From: Mesostigma viride
Taxonomy: Eukaryota; Streptophyta; Mesostigmatophyceae; Mesostigmatales; Mesostigmataceae
Assembly: GCA_009746045.1 (NCBI GenBank)
Contig: RPFO01000103.1
Span: forward strand, 5,001-69,000
Length of the DNA stretch: 64,000 bases
Direction of reading: 5' to 3'
Positions 33,723-45,349 of the stretch are shown here, in pieces. The position numbers and the translations under genes were made by a program. Positions within the stretch are counted from its first letter, which is position 1. Each line of letters begins with the position of its first letter. The notes beneath the pieces were generated by a model, which made no database searches, had not been told where the DNA came from, and worked only from the letters and a program-made list of their open reading frames with translations.

Positions 33723-34562
33723 CTACCTAACCTAACTCTAGGCTATCTAGTCTAGAAAAATCCTAACTACACTACTCATCAAAGCGCCTCCTCCTCTTGG
33801 GGGGAGGTGGCTTGCCCACAGGGTCAGGCGTGTGAGCCTTGACAATCTTCTGCCACCGCGTCTTGTTCTGCATGGCAGTCCAAAGAAGGGAGAGAGAGTG
33901 GATGCGATATTCAAACTGGGCTGGGACCAGTAGGTCATCCAGCAACATCTGTACGTAGTTCGTGACATGTTTCCCTACCTTTTTGGCAATGGGCACCCTT
34001 GGGGCCAGGCCAGGTCAGAATGTGCCGCCCTGGCTGGCCAAGCCGCTGGGGGCCTGCCAGACCAAGGGCGGTGTCGACCTGCAGGCTAGTGCGAGCAAGG
34101 TGTCCTACAAATGCTATCCTACGCTGTCTAACTAATCTCGTCCGAAATACGAGGCATGCCCTGATACAAAGACTCTGATGATGGGCGCTTGGAAAACCCT
34201 ACGTTCAGGACCTGTCGGAGCATCGATCCTGTAAACTGTGCCGTCTAGCCTAGCTGCCAGTGTGGGTGTGAGTGTCCAGGCCTCGGCGCCATACGTGAGC
34301 ACCGTGAGGACGAGGACCTTGAAGAGCATGCTTTGCGGTGCTCGCCCAGGCCCTTGGAGCGCAAGTAGGTGCTGAGCGAACGAAGCCTAGCCCAGGCCAG
34401 GCCGATGCGGGTGTCCACATCGTCGGCGGTGTCAGGGAGCCAACTCCCCAACAGTTTGAAGCGATCGCGGAACGGGACCGTCGTCCCGTCGAGTGCTCAG
34501 GCGCGGCAGCGGCGGTGTACTGGAGGCCCCAATCACCATCGCATTCCACCCCATGGCAGGCC
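33722..34562 (-). pseudogene. RT2 element, C-terminal half of reverse transcriptase
   Basis: Best RT2 copy in the window. Minus-strand frames give LFKVLVLTVLTYGAEAWTL and LAARLDGTVYR (thumb region), then the C-terminal domain and the Lys/Pro tail KRRRRFDE before the stop near 33775. Aligns with RT1 (LFKVLVLPVLTYGAETWTL, LARKLDGAV). Frameshifts near 34220 and 34360; the catalytic palm is missing. Confidence 0.8.
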
Positions 34563-34695
34563 TTAATTGAGCTCTGAGACATCAATGTGGTGCCGGTGCC
34601 CTTGGTGCACCTAGAGCAAGTGTTGTTTACACTCCCACCCTTGCAGAAAGTAGCCCAGAATGTATTAAAAACCATATGTCCCTTCTCTGGGATAT

Positions 34696-35837
34696 TAATT
34701 AATTAATTAGAAACATAACTCCGTTGGGAGTATCTGTAGCACATATCCCTGAGAAGGGGCATATGGCTTTTAATACATTCTGGCTACTTCATGCAAGGAT
34801 GGGAATGTAAGCTACCCTTGCTCTAGGTGCACCAAGGCACCTCCACCCTCATGATGTATCGCGCGATGCCCAGCTAAGGGGGAGCGTGGCATGTGGGGGA
34901 AGATCATCATGGCTATACAACAGCTATGGCATGGCTTCTCAGCAGGGAGTGACTCACTGCATGGGCACGGCATAATAAAATAAAGCGAGGCATCATCTGG
35001 AGGGTGGCTCAACATAGGCACACATGTACATGACTAAAAAGGCTAGGCCTCAAATGCCTGTAGTAGGCGGGCATGTACAAGGCCACTGTCTAACTATTCT
35101 ACACTACTGCTGCTGTATTCCCCTAGGCTGGGGCTTCTGGAGTCGCTGGGGCCGCGGTGGTCGAGGGGGTCGCGTGCCAGGGCTTGTGGCCGACGTAGAT
35201 GGCCGCCCCCTTCCAGTACACTGGCTGGCCCGCCTTGGTCTGCCGGAGCTGGAGGTAGGTCGGCCATAGCTCCCGTCGCCGTTGTTGCTGCGCCAGGGTC
35301 AAGTCGTCGTCCACGATGAAGTGAGTCTTCTCGAGGCGCTTGCGGCGTCTGAGAAACGAAATCTTGTCCGCTGGGCTCTCAAAGATGAGAAGAAGCGGAG
35401 GCGCCCCTGCCTTACCCCGCGCGCGGGGGAGGCGGTGGGCGGTCAGCTTAATCTCACCAAGGAGGCCCATGCGTGCAAGGATTTTGCTCTCAAACGCACG
35501 TGCAAGCTTCTCGGAATTCTCACCCTCCTCCAGGTCGAAGTTCCTGAGGATGGCGTTGAGGCTGCGCTTGGCGAGCTCGGCCTCCTCACGGAGGTCAAGC
35601 GTCTGCCGTTGAAGCTGGGCTGGGACGGCGGAGGTGGTGGAGGTGGTGTGTTGCTTAAGCATGTCCGCCCAGGTGGTGATGGGAGGAGCATCGCCGGCCA
35701 GGCCAGCCGGGGCTGGCTTGGCGGCAATGTCCTTCACCGCCTGGGCGGTGAGGCCTGCGGTGTTCTGCAGGACCTCGATAGCGATGGCATTGTCCCTAAG
35801 ACGCTGGTCGATGTCGCGGAGCTGGGCGGTGATGGAG
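34696..35837 (-). mobile_element. ORF1-B element, 5'-truncated, with complete 3' end
   Basis: Minus-strand unit holding the C-terminal two thirds of ORF1 (stop near 35125), a ~400-base 3' UTR, a hairpin at 34714-34736 (ACTCC/GGAGT stem, CAAC loop) and a TTAA tail. It shows that an ORF1-only unit ends directly in a retroelement tail without any reverse transcriptase between. Confidence 0.8.
35123..35827 (-). CDS. ORF1-B protein, truncated: coiled coil, RRM-like and C-terminal domains
   Basis: L1-type ORF1 RNA-binding protein. Visible order: end of a coiled-coil region (DIDQRLRDNAIAIEVLQNTA, LQRQTLDLREEAELAKRSL), an RRM-like part (NAILRNFDLEEGENSEKLAR ... KILARMGLLGEIKL ... PPLLLIFESPADKISFLRRR), and the C-terminal domain (DDDLTLAQQQRRRELWPTYL, GQPVYWKGAAIYVGHKPW). 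This is the architecture of Transposase_22-type ORF1 proteins, which coat element RNA. The frame is open from the truncation point to the stop, so decay is slight. No reverse transcriptase follows. Confidence 0.75.
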   Translation of the reverse strand, partial: AQLRDIDQRLRDNAIAIEVLQNTAGLTAQAVKDIAAKPAPAGLAGDAPPITTWADMLKQHTTSTTSAVPAQLQRQTLDLREEAELAKRSLNAILRNFDLEEGENSEKLARAFESKILARMGLLGEIKLTAHRLPRARGKAGAPPLLLIFESPADKISFLRRRKRLEKTHFIVDDDLTLAQQQRRRELWPTYLQLRQTKAGQPVYWKGAAIYVGHKPWHATPSTTAAPATPEAPA

Positions 35838-35902
35838 TCTCTGGGATATGTGCTACATATACTCCCAACGGAGTTATGTAATTAATTAATTAATTAATTA
35901 AG
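35838..35902 (+). repeat. ORF1-B type 3' tail in inverse orientation
   Basis: GGATATGTGCTACAT lead, hairpin 35856-35878 (lower stem CATA/TATG, bulged T, upper stem ACTCC/GGAGT, loop CAAC) and (TTAA)n tail, abutting the 5' break of the previous unit. Confidence 0.75.
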
Positions 35903-36688
35903 ATGACAACAAGGATGCGGGCAAGTATGGACACAGCAAAGTAACATTTATAGAAAAAGCACACCGCCCCACGAGCCGGTATCCAGACTCGAAGGTATAT
36001 TTTATATCCGCGGCGGATTTCCATAAAGCAGTTCCTGCCTAGGTCCCTGAGCAGCGACCCTGGGTGCTGAGTCTCACGCCATGCTTCAAAAACGGCGCGG
36101 TGTCATGCAGGGCTTCAAAGTATCAGGTTGTCTAAGCAAGAAACGTGCACCGCGAGCAGACCTTCGAACTCAACCGCTGTTCAGCCTGTTCTCCGGCCAG
36201 TCATAGATAGCAAGCGAGTATTCATGTTCAACATACAAAAATATGTCTCTTATTATTGTCTTGAGGGTTCTTCTTTTCGAGGTTTAATTTCCTTATGTTG
36301 CATGCCATGCTCACCTCCGTAAATTATCATTCTCAATTAATGAAAATATGTCTCATGATTCCCACATGAGGTTCCTCTCAAAGGCGTTTATGAACACGCA
36401 GCGCGCGATAAGCAGCGATGAAGCCTTCCGCGGATACGAGCCTGGGTAAAAACGGTCTCCACGGCTCACGGTGGATGCTCGGGCAATAATCAATGAAGTG
36501 CTACCACACAAACTGAATGCCGACCGGCGATCATGCCCTACCAGAATACCGTTCCAGATTACAAAAACTGCTGGCGAGACTGGGGCATCTTCCACTATGC
36601 CTTGTGTGAGATTGTGGGCTCCGTTTGGAGGCTGCCGGAGGTTATGGCCGTGTACCTAATTAACACGTCGTCTGTAGCCACACCTATT
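35903..36688. other. Intergenic, no feature recognised
   Basis: AT/GC-balanced sequence without repeats shared elsewhere in the window and without convincing coding frames. Confidence 0.35.
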
Positions 36689-38370
36689 TTTAGGACTGAG
36701 TTCAACTCAGTCCTAAATTTAGGACTGAGATTTGGGGTTTCGTAGAAAATTTGCCCCGATCGGAAGGTTTGTCAAAAAAATTCCCTCAAAATTTATTCAA
36801 ATACTACGTGAAAAGATCTTTCTTGGACCTATTTTTGCGATTTTTTTGGATTTGGTATGAGCGGCTAAATGTACGGTCAAAGAACAGGTGGTAAGGGTAC
36901 TTTTCCACGTGAAACGTGTGTTCCGGAAATGCACGACCTAGCCATGGCGGCTTGCGCCCATGCATGCAGTTTACGTTTTCCGACGATATAGCTGGCCAAA
37001 CTCAGGAAATAGTTTTTATATATCATAGAGATGATACAAGTCAATTTTCAGCTCGCGGAAATGCGATTTACTAGGTGTCGGCACCGTTCTTGCTGGAAAA
37101 AGCTGCGATCAGGCAGGCCGACGGAATTGATTACTACAACTGCTTTCCGGCGCAAGTCAAAGGGTTTATAGGTTTCTTTCTACTTGTTATCATGCATGGT
37201 CATAGAATTGACTTAGTGGCAGTATAGATTTGATGATTTCGACCACTCTGTCACTTCATGGTGTGTGTGCCTCAAAGTTCCACTTTTGCGGGCACCGCCT
37301 GGGCCAAGGTAACGCCAGCCATGCAAGGTAAAGCCGGAATATCGTTGTCTCATCATTTCTTGATGTTCTTACATGAGTTTAAGCTTGCGAGGTGTTGCCA
37401 GTTTCGAGTCTTGATGCTCTTTCTTGACCGTTGCCTGCCCCTCTCCAAAACCCCCTTTTTAGATGATGTTGCCAGGCATTTGCCTTGCCCTGGTGTAGTT
37501 GTGCAGGTTTTTAGGCGCTGTATGGGTTTAAACACCTTCATAGATGTTAGTTATTCTTTTGCTACGTTCATACTGCATAATTGTGTGGCCATGGGCCTCG
37601 TCAAGGGTGCTTTCAAGCTTATATGGGTGAGTGAAAGATCTTGGTGGTAAACCACTGTCATCATGTGCCAGCAAGTATGTTGGCCATGCCATGGCAAGGC
37701 AAAACAGTTTCATCCATGTCCATTCTTGTTAGAGACACTTGAAATATGCTTAACCTGCCCAATACATTCGTGGTTAACACACAAAAAAAACCCTTTCGTG
37801 GGTAGGTATCCAAACCCATTCCCTACGTGCTTGCATAGGCTCTCACACATTATAAGGTATAATATAACTGCAATATGATGATGCAAGCATGTTGTCCTAT
37901 TATGCTGGAAGGGAAATGAGTTGATTGGCATGGTTGGTGGCCACGGTGGTGTGTAGTACGACCTCACTCCCATGCTAGCATTTTGTTACCAAGGCCCAGT
38001 CCTATTTATAGGACTGGCAGTGTTTTGCATGTTTCAGGCAGTGCCAGTGGCCGAATTGAGTCCAGTTTTTTTCCACAGTTCAAGAACTCTAATATCTACA
38101 CGCCTATGATTTTTAATAGTGAATATGGATTTTATTGGATTTTACACACTCGTGCTTCCACAGAAAATTCCAAAATCGCGAGTAAGGGTTGAGAGTCATG
38201 TATAATTTTACATGATTTGGTCAACATATGATTTTTTAAGCACATGCCCAAGCATTAGCATGATATTGAGTGCTATGATGCATATCAAATATATGGGGTA
38301 CCCCCCTACCCTTACCGCCACATGATCTCAAAGATGGTATACTCAGTCCTATTTTTAGGACTGAGTTTCT
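36689..38370. mobile_element. Possible snap-back element bounded by TAGGACTGAG palindromes
   Basis: Palindromes built from CAGTCCTA/TAGGACTG occur at 36689-36717 and 36706-36729 (overlapping), 37997-38016 (spacer TTTA) and 38341-38365 (spacer TTTTT-like). The outer ones bound about 1.7 kb of AT-rich DNA with no coding support. The three palindromes could equally be a dispersed small repeat. Confidence 0.4.
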
Positions 38371-39326
38371 ACAGGGGACGTGTTAAAGGTATAGATGTCG
38401 AGCCCTTTTTCGGACAAAACGCTTAGTGCGGTCCCGGTTGGCTTCGATGGCTTGCGGTCCGACGACCAACGGTCACAGAGTCGGGGACTCGCGGTTGACT
38501 TGCCGAACAATTTCCGTGTAAATCGAGGTGCAAGTGGTCTTTTTTTCCCATAAAGTTGTACGAAACTAGCTTACGAAGGGGCCATTCGTAACCAAGAATG
38601 CATACCATAAAAAAAGACATAATTGTTCCTGTAACGCACAGAATCACATCCCCCCCCCAAAAAAAACAGATGGCTAGGCGTTATGCAACGGGGAGTCGGG
38701 GAGTCGGGGACACGAGAATTAATTAAGGCGTATATATACAGATATGCCAGCCATACAGACCTCGCTGTCGGGCGTACAGTTGTAACTTGTATTTGTGAAT
38801 CCCCGAACAATTTACCAGCAAGCCCCAGCGGTAAGATAGATAAGATCTTAGGCCAGCAAGTCAGCAACGTCAGTACGTCACCACGAATTAGGATCCATTA
38901 CACCGTCCGCATTGGAAGTTCTAACTAAATAATTAGCTTCTGGAAAATGTTCTGGCTGAAAACCATAAAAAAAACAAAAGAAAATTAATTAATTAACTCC
39001 GGGGGTTGAGGACTGGACTCAACAAACAAACAAACAAAATTAATTAATTAACTCATGTGGGCACGGGGTCGTCGCCCTGTGAGAAAACAAACAAACACTT
39101 TATATTATATAAAAGTACATAAAACCTTCGAAAATACCTTGGACAGGCGGGGAACATGAAATATCGTGAAAATCGAAAAAAAACCGCGAGACTCAGGCCG
39201 AGCGCGGGGTGAGGCGCGAACCAAGTGAACCGCTTTTGCATCCAGCAATCCACGCTCTACTGCCTCGGCAGGGCACGTCGGTCGGTACTCTGTAGAGGCT
39301 GAGGCCTGAGCGTGTCTACAGATGTA
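38371..39326. other. AT-rich intergenic with CAAA/TTAA tails
   Basis: Two closely spaced tails of the form (CAAA)n followed by TTAATTAATTAA (about 38965-39000 and 39022-39050). Similar tails recur at 24790-24825 and 40470-40560. No genes seen. Confidence 0.45.
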
Positions 39327-39337
39327 CATGTAACTCG

Positions 39338-40311
39338 CAGTGTTTTTTTTAGTGGCGATACACCGCCAAATGTGGCGGTGTGGCACTTTTTTTGGCAAAA
39401 TGTGGCGGTGCCACCCACTTGGACAGGGCACCCAAGAAGCCACAATTTGGCCGTGCTGTTCTACTTTGTAGTTTCGTTTCGCCACAGGGTGGCCGTGCCT
39501 GAAGTTCACTCTAGTACAGGCTACGCCACAATTGGCGGTGTCAGCCGGTCTTCCGGCCGGCGTTCCGCCACAAGCCTCCCTAGTACTAGAACTACTATGA
39601 GTATTACTATGACTGACTGACTTACTGACTGCATAGTGCATGTACGTAGAGCCCGGCCAAGTGCCAAGTGGCAAGTGGCCCGCTGCCAGAGACCAGAGTG
39701 CACTGTGCAGACTGCAGCTTGTGTGCATTTTCTGGCTTCAGCTGGCTGGCGGCCTGGCGGCTGGCGCCTCAGTTCCAGTCACTCGCCAGCCATACAGTAC
39801 TGTACTGCATTGCATTGACTATGTGTTTCGACTTTCGGCACTTCAGTAATCGTTTTGTTAAGCAGTGGCTGTAGTGGTAATCGTTGTTGTTAATTTACCA
39901 AGTACGCCCGGCGCCGATGCCTGAGACGGAGACGCTCGCCCGCCTTGTGTACAGGCATTCACGCCTTAAGTTGGGTTCGAGGTTTTTGGTCAACCCAACT
40001 TCAGGCGTGAACCCAACTTAAGGCGTGAATGATTCTAATAAATTCTACTAGTTTGAACTTAAGATAATTAAACATACTGTTCTGAACTACTTTGAACTTG
40101 GAATGCCAGTACGGCGCCGCGCCGCGCTGACCCCGCTGCCGGTAGGGTCATTTGCTGCACCAAAAAGCCAGCCCGCCACACGTGGCCGTGCCAAGCCCAA
40201 TTTTAATTGGCTTAAAGCCACACATTGGCCGAGTAAACTGAAGTTTTCATAGTTCGAAACGCCACAAGTGGCCTAGCGCCACTAGTAACGAAAACCTTAA
40301 AAAAAACACTG
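39338..40311. mobile_element. Non-autonomous DNA transposon with CAGTGTTTT ends, copy 2
   Basis: Ends CAGTGTTTTTTTTAG and CTTAAAAAAAACACTG are inverse of each other over 14 bases. Flanks CATGTAACTCG (39327-39337) and CATGTAAGATG (40312-40322) agree at 8 of 11 positions, fitting an aged 9-11-bp target duplication. GTGGC/GCCAC motifs are dense next to both ends, as transposase-binding subterminal repeats are. No transposase. A 23-bp perfect inverted repeat lies inside. Confidence 0.75.
39956..40031. repeat. 23-bp perfect inverted repeat
   Basis: Arms at 39956-39978 and 40009-40031 (CATTCACGCCTTAAG... and its inverse), with a 30-base spacer that holds a further near-copy of the second arm. Strong foldback inside the transposon, probably a nested small element. 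Confidence 0.8.
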
Positions 40312-41280
40312 CATGTAAGATGTACTACTCATGTGCGATACTTATGGGCCTTGAGCAATTAAATAGGGTATCACTGACCTGAGACCTCCACTGACTAGTG
40401 ACTATAGCCTGTGGCCGCCGAAAGGGGGGCCGCCGGGCCGGGTTGGGGACGGCGTGTACCATATCTACCAAACAAACAAAAGAAATTTAATTAAATAAGT
40501 ACCCACGTGCCTTGAACGGCTGCAGGACAAACAAACAAACAAAAGGTTTTAATTAAATAATAAAAACCCGGGACTCTAACTGGCTCCCCAACAAACAATC
40601 CAGGGTTATTCGTAATGCAAATACGGCAAAAATTGACCCATAATAACAAACTTCCAATGCGGACGGTGTATCCGGTTTGATTCAACAGATGAATACTAGG
40701 TTGGGCTACTGCGAGCCAATGTCGGAGACCTCGTGACGCCACGCCAGTCTTGGGCTGGCGCAGGGCGCGCGTCCAGCGGGCATGGTTTCAGGGAATCTCC
40801 AATTTTGCGCGCCCTTTGGATTCGCGCGCTTCGGCGAGCGATGTGACGTCCGTATCTTGCTGGCCGCACTCGGGCAGTTCATTGTGATTCAAACCGACAG
40901 CGTGGCAGAATCGCGGCACCTGGCGATCCCACCCTTCGAGCCGTCCCCCCCCCATTGAAATGAAAAATCAGCAGCACCAATTTAGGCGGGAGCGCGGAAT
41001 CCTGGCGCGTGTTGGCCAAGGCAAAAAAATGTGCTAAAACGAAACCGGCGGGATGAGGCAAAGTAATTAATGGCGGTCATATCGATAATAAAGCAGTTTG
41101 GAAGGAGGGGGCTGGAAACGAATCCCACGGTCTGGGGTTTGCACTCTTTATGTGACGAAAACCTTGGCGTTGTTAAAATTTGGGGAATTTTGGCCTGACC
41201 AAGGTGGAATCTTCTGTTAATGGTGGCGATTCTTGGGATCACGTGGCAAACCGTCGGCAAGGCGTCGCAAGGGGAAAAAG
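40312..41280. other. Upstream region of the KH-domain gene
   Basis: CAAA/TTAA tails near 40470-40560. From about 40700 the DNA is GC-richer and leads to the gene's first ATG at 41281; an in-frame stop at 41218 precedes it. No TATA box identified. Confidence 0.4.
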
Positions 41281-44200
41281 ATGCTTTCGGCTTTGCATTC
41301 TCCCGCCGCTGTAATTCATCGTTCAGGGCAGCTGGAGGTGGGCAAGTTCAACGCACGGGTCAAAACTTGGTGCTACACGGCTTCTCGGACTAACGGTTTA
41401 CTACTCTCGCGGAACGTGCCGACTGGCCAGAACTGCGCATCCCAGAACGATAACGCGGACCCGCCATTCCCTACCGAGAGTGCCCATTACAACGAGCCTG
41501 AATTCGGGACATATGAGGGCTACGTATTGGCCGTTAGGGAGGCAGGGGAATCTTTCACACGTTGCGCAGGCGATGCTCCAGGTCCGACCACCAGCCAAGA
41601 GCCCCGCGAAGAGATCGAGACAACGCCTTGCCCAGGTCGACGGACTGATGAAAAGCAAGATGAGCAAAGTGACCTGGAAGGACCGGTGGTTGACAGGTGT
41701 GATGGCGAGATTTTTGCGCGGCTAGAGCCGGTTCTCGCTGATAAAGAAAGGGAACGAGCGCTCAAGAAAGAAGCGGCCGTCCGTCGGAAGCTGGAAGCAA
41801 GGCGAGCGCGGGAAGAAAGAGAAGAAGAGGAGCGGATACAGCGTGAGGTGGGTTGCGCAGGCCGCTTATAGGTTGCGGTCTTAACAGTTGGCGTTCCTTT
41901 TTTTTCCCACGACTGCTTTCTTGGCTTGTTAGAAGACATTTTTGTAAAGCCATTTTAGAACACCAAAGGCCCTTGTATATTGACCCCGTATTCGAATTCC
42001 TCTCCGAGTGTCTGCTGATTCTTATTTTGCTCTCAGCGATGTCATGGATCAGCTGGGTTTTTTAACAGTTCATCGCCAGCTGGAATATACATCCGGCATT
42101 CAAGTGTACGCAGCAGTCCTCATTCATCCATCAAGGGCCTGAATGAATATAGCCAAAGTGCGCTCATCCTATTAAACGTGCCAGATGTGGGGCTTACAAG
42201 TTGTATAAGATTTTTAATTTATTAGACACTTAACCAGGCTACAGTGAGCTGGCAGCTGATACCGGGTTTCTCATAGCCTCAGCCATAAGTACTGTCACAA
42301 AGCCACCCTATATATCCCCCTATATATCCTACCCATGGCCTATTTCTGCCTATTGGAACATTCATCCCTTGCCTTCTCAAGGCCTACCGTTCCATGGTTG
42401 TCTAACCCCCAATCCTTTTTTATCCCCGCCCCTCTCCCCTCCCCCCCCCCCTTTTTCTTCTTTCTAAAATCCATTTTCATCCCTACCTTAACCGCATGAG
42501 AAGCCCCCATGGCTTATCGCCCAATTGGCCGCCGCCCATTGCTTGTTCTTCATCCCACCCCCTGTTTTTTCCCTTCCCTGCTACTCGCCCCACATCACAT
42601 ACTGCTCGGCATTCAATTTTGCAGGGCCCATCATAATAATTATTTATTATTCTATGCTATACTAATTTTTGTAAATCTATGACCCCTCCAAGCTGACATT
42701 TTCCTCGTCCCTCTGCAGCTCTCCCACAGGAGATCCGCGCACAGGTGGAAATAAAAGTAACCCGTCCCGGTGTCTCTTAGCCCACTGCCCATACTTGCCT
42801 CCCCTCATGCGACATTTCTTATTTCGTTCCCGCAGGAGATCCGTGCACTCGTGGAGAAGTCGCGGCAAGAGCGGCTGCAGAGGGAAGGTGCGGAAGCCAG
42901 CGGCCAAGGCGTGGCCGGTGCGGGCGCGAGCGTGCCATCCATCAGGGATGCCTCGAGGGCAGGTATCCCCGCTGCCGCAGCCGCTGGATGCCCATCCTGC
43001 GCTGACAACACGCCACGTGGCTCGACCGCAGCGCATCAGCACGCGGGCGCGGATGCCAGCAACCACCTCCACAACGATGACCCTAACATTGGTGGGGCGG
43101 GCAGGGGAAACCGTGCCCACGCCGTGGGGTGTAACTACACCCCTGCACAAACGGGGGGTGGCGGGGTGACCGGTGCCAGTGGTAATGCCAGTCCCGCCAC
43201 TCCTGCCCAGGGGATTAAGGGATCGGAAAAGAAGGGAGCGCCAGGTGGCAGTGGCGGCGGGGGGGCAACGACACGCGAGGGGAGGGCCCAGACGCCCGAG
43301 TCGAAGACGCCGTCACCTCCGGTACCATGTGGCGAGAGCGAGAAAAGGAGGCCCTGTAGTGCTTGCGGGCGGGCGGGCCAGCATTCTACTGGCCAGGACG
43401 GGCGTGTGCATGGTGGGGACAGAGACGGGGTGGGCAAGGGCGGCGCAGTGGTCGTGGGGGCCAAGGGGCAGGAGAAGGGCGCGAGCGGCAGTATTAATGG
43501 TTGCTGCGGCGGGGGCGGGGCGGAGAAAACGAGAGGGAAGCACGCATCGCCCCAACCTGTTCTATCCTCCAAGGCTGCGGCTGCAGGCGTCTCGACGCCC
43601 TCCCCCTCGAACTCCCCTTCCTTGTCCTCCTCCTTGTCAGCTTCTTCCTTGTCTTCTTCGTCTTGTCTTTCTCATCCTGCCCCTGCCTCCTCCTCATTCT
43701 CAACATCGCCATCGCCATCATCGGCGGCATCGTCTCCAGCCTCCGCCGCCGCCGCATCCCCCACCGTCCCCCGAATCTTGCACCGGCGACGCGAGGCGGA
43801 CGAGCCGGCAGCCATCACCGCGACGCCTCCTGCGCCCACGCCCTCTTCCTCACCCTCCCCCGCTCCCATTCCCACGGGGACAGGGACTGCCCGAGAGCGC
43901 CCCATCGATGGTATGACCCTGTTGGCTCCCGCCGGCCAACAGATTTCACGTACCTCAGACGATCACACGGCCCGCCATGAATCCACGTCCGGCAGCTCAG
44001 CGGCCACCGCATCGGGCTCGTCGGGGGTCGCCGCGGCCTGGGGTGCCACAGCCGCGTCTCTGTCGTCGTCGCCACAACCAGCCTCGGCGCCCGCAGGCCC
44101 CGCGACGCCCGCCTGCAAACAAGGTGTGCCCGCTAGCCCTGCCAGCAGCCGTAGCAGCAGCATCCCCGCTGCTAGTCATCCCACGGCGGCCACCCGGGGT

Positions 44201-45307
44201 ACTGTTGCCGTGACGGTGCCAGTGCCTTTGGCGACCAGCTGCTGGGCTAGGCCACCCGGTTCACATGGCCAAGCGCACGGTCCAGCGCACGCCCATGCCC
44301 ATGCCCATGCCCACGCGCATGCCCAGCCTCAGGCCAGTACCCACGGGCAAGCCGATACCCAAGTCCAACCACTTTCACATGCCCGGGCCCAGGCGCATAG
44401 TCATCCCCATGCCCACAGCACCGCGCACCTGCCATCGGTGGCAGGTCCCGGTACGGCCGCATCTGCCTGGTCTGGCGCAGGAGCGACGAGTATCACTCCT
44501 GCGTCGATGACATCGCCGGCGGCTCGTCCCATCGGCATGACATCAGCCGCCGCCGGGTCTTTATCAACCGCGGGGTCTTCACCGCCATCGTCATCACCGT
44601 CAACCGCCATGGCGGTATCTGGAGAAGCAGCAGCGGCGGCGGCGGCGGCGGCGGCAGCAGCAGCAACAGCAACAATGGCAGCCGTCACGACCCATGGGCA
44701 GGCGGGGATGGCCCAAACCCACACACACGCAGGCGGCAAGGGGTCCCACGCCGGGTCGCCCGTGCATGGCCCTTTGCCATCCATGGCGCACATGCATCAT
44801 GCACGAGTGCCCGCGTCCAGTGCACCGCTGGTCGCTGGGACAGTGCCGTCCGGTCAGATGGTTGCCACGCCCTCTCGGTCGTCCGGTCATCAGACCGCGG
44901 CGCCTATGCCATCGGCTGTTCCATTGCCGCCCTCTCGGCCGACCAGTTCGTCTGCGCTGCCTTCAGCCGCCACGGAGGGTAGAACAACCAAATCCTCGAC
45001 GTCGGCAGGCCAAGAATCGGCCTTGGCGCCGGTAATTAATTTACACTCGGCGCGGGTAACTACGGTGGCAGGAGAGGGCCGGACGGTGGCAGGAGAGGGC
45101 GGGACGGTGGCAGTGGCAGTGCCGACCGGAATAGCAGAGGGTCGAGGGACATTACCTGCAGCAGCAGCAGCAGCAGCAGCGACACCACTCCCAGTGGCCG
45201 CAGAGATGGGCCCCGGAGTGGTTACCGCCTCCGTTGCCAGCGCGCCGCCGCTCATGGTGGCACGCGCACAGCCCCATCTGGCGTCATGGGCGCACCCCGC
45301 CGCTGCC

Positions 45308-45349
<42 letters not shown>

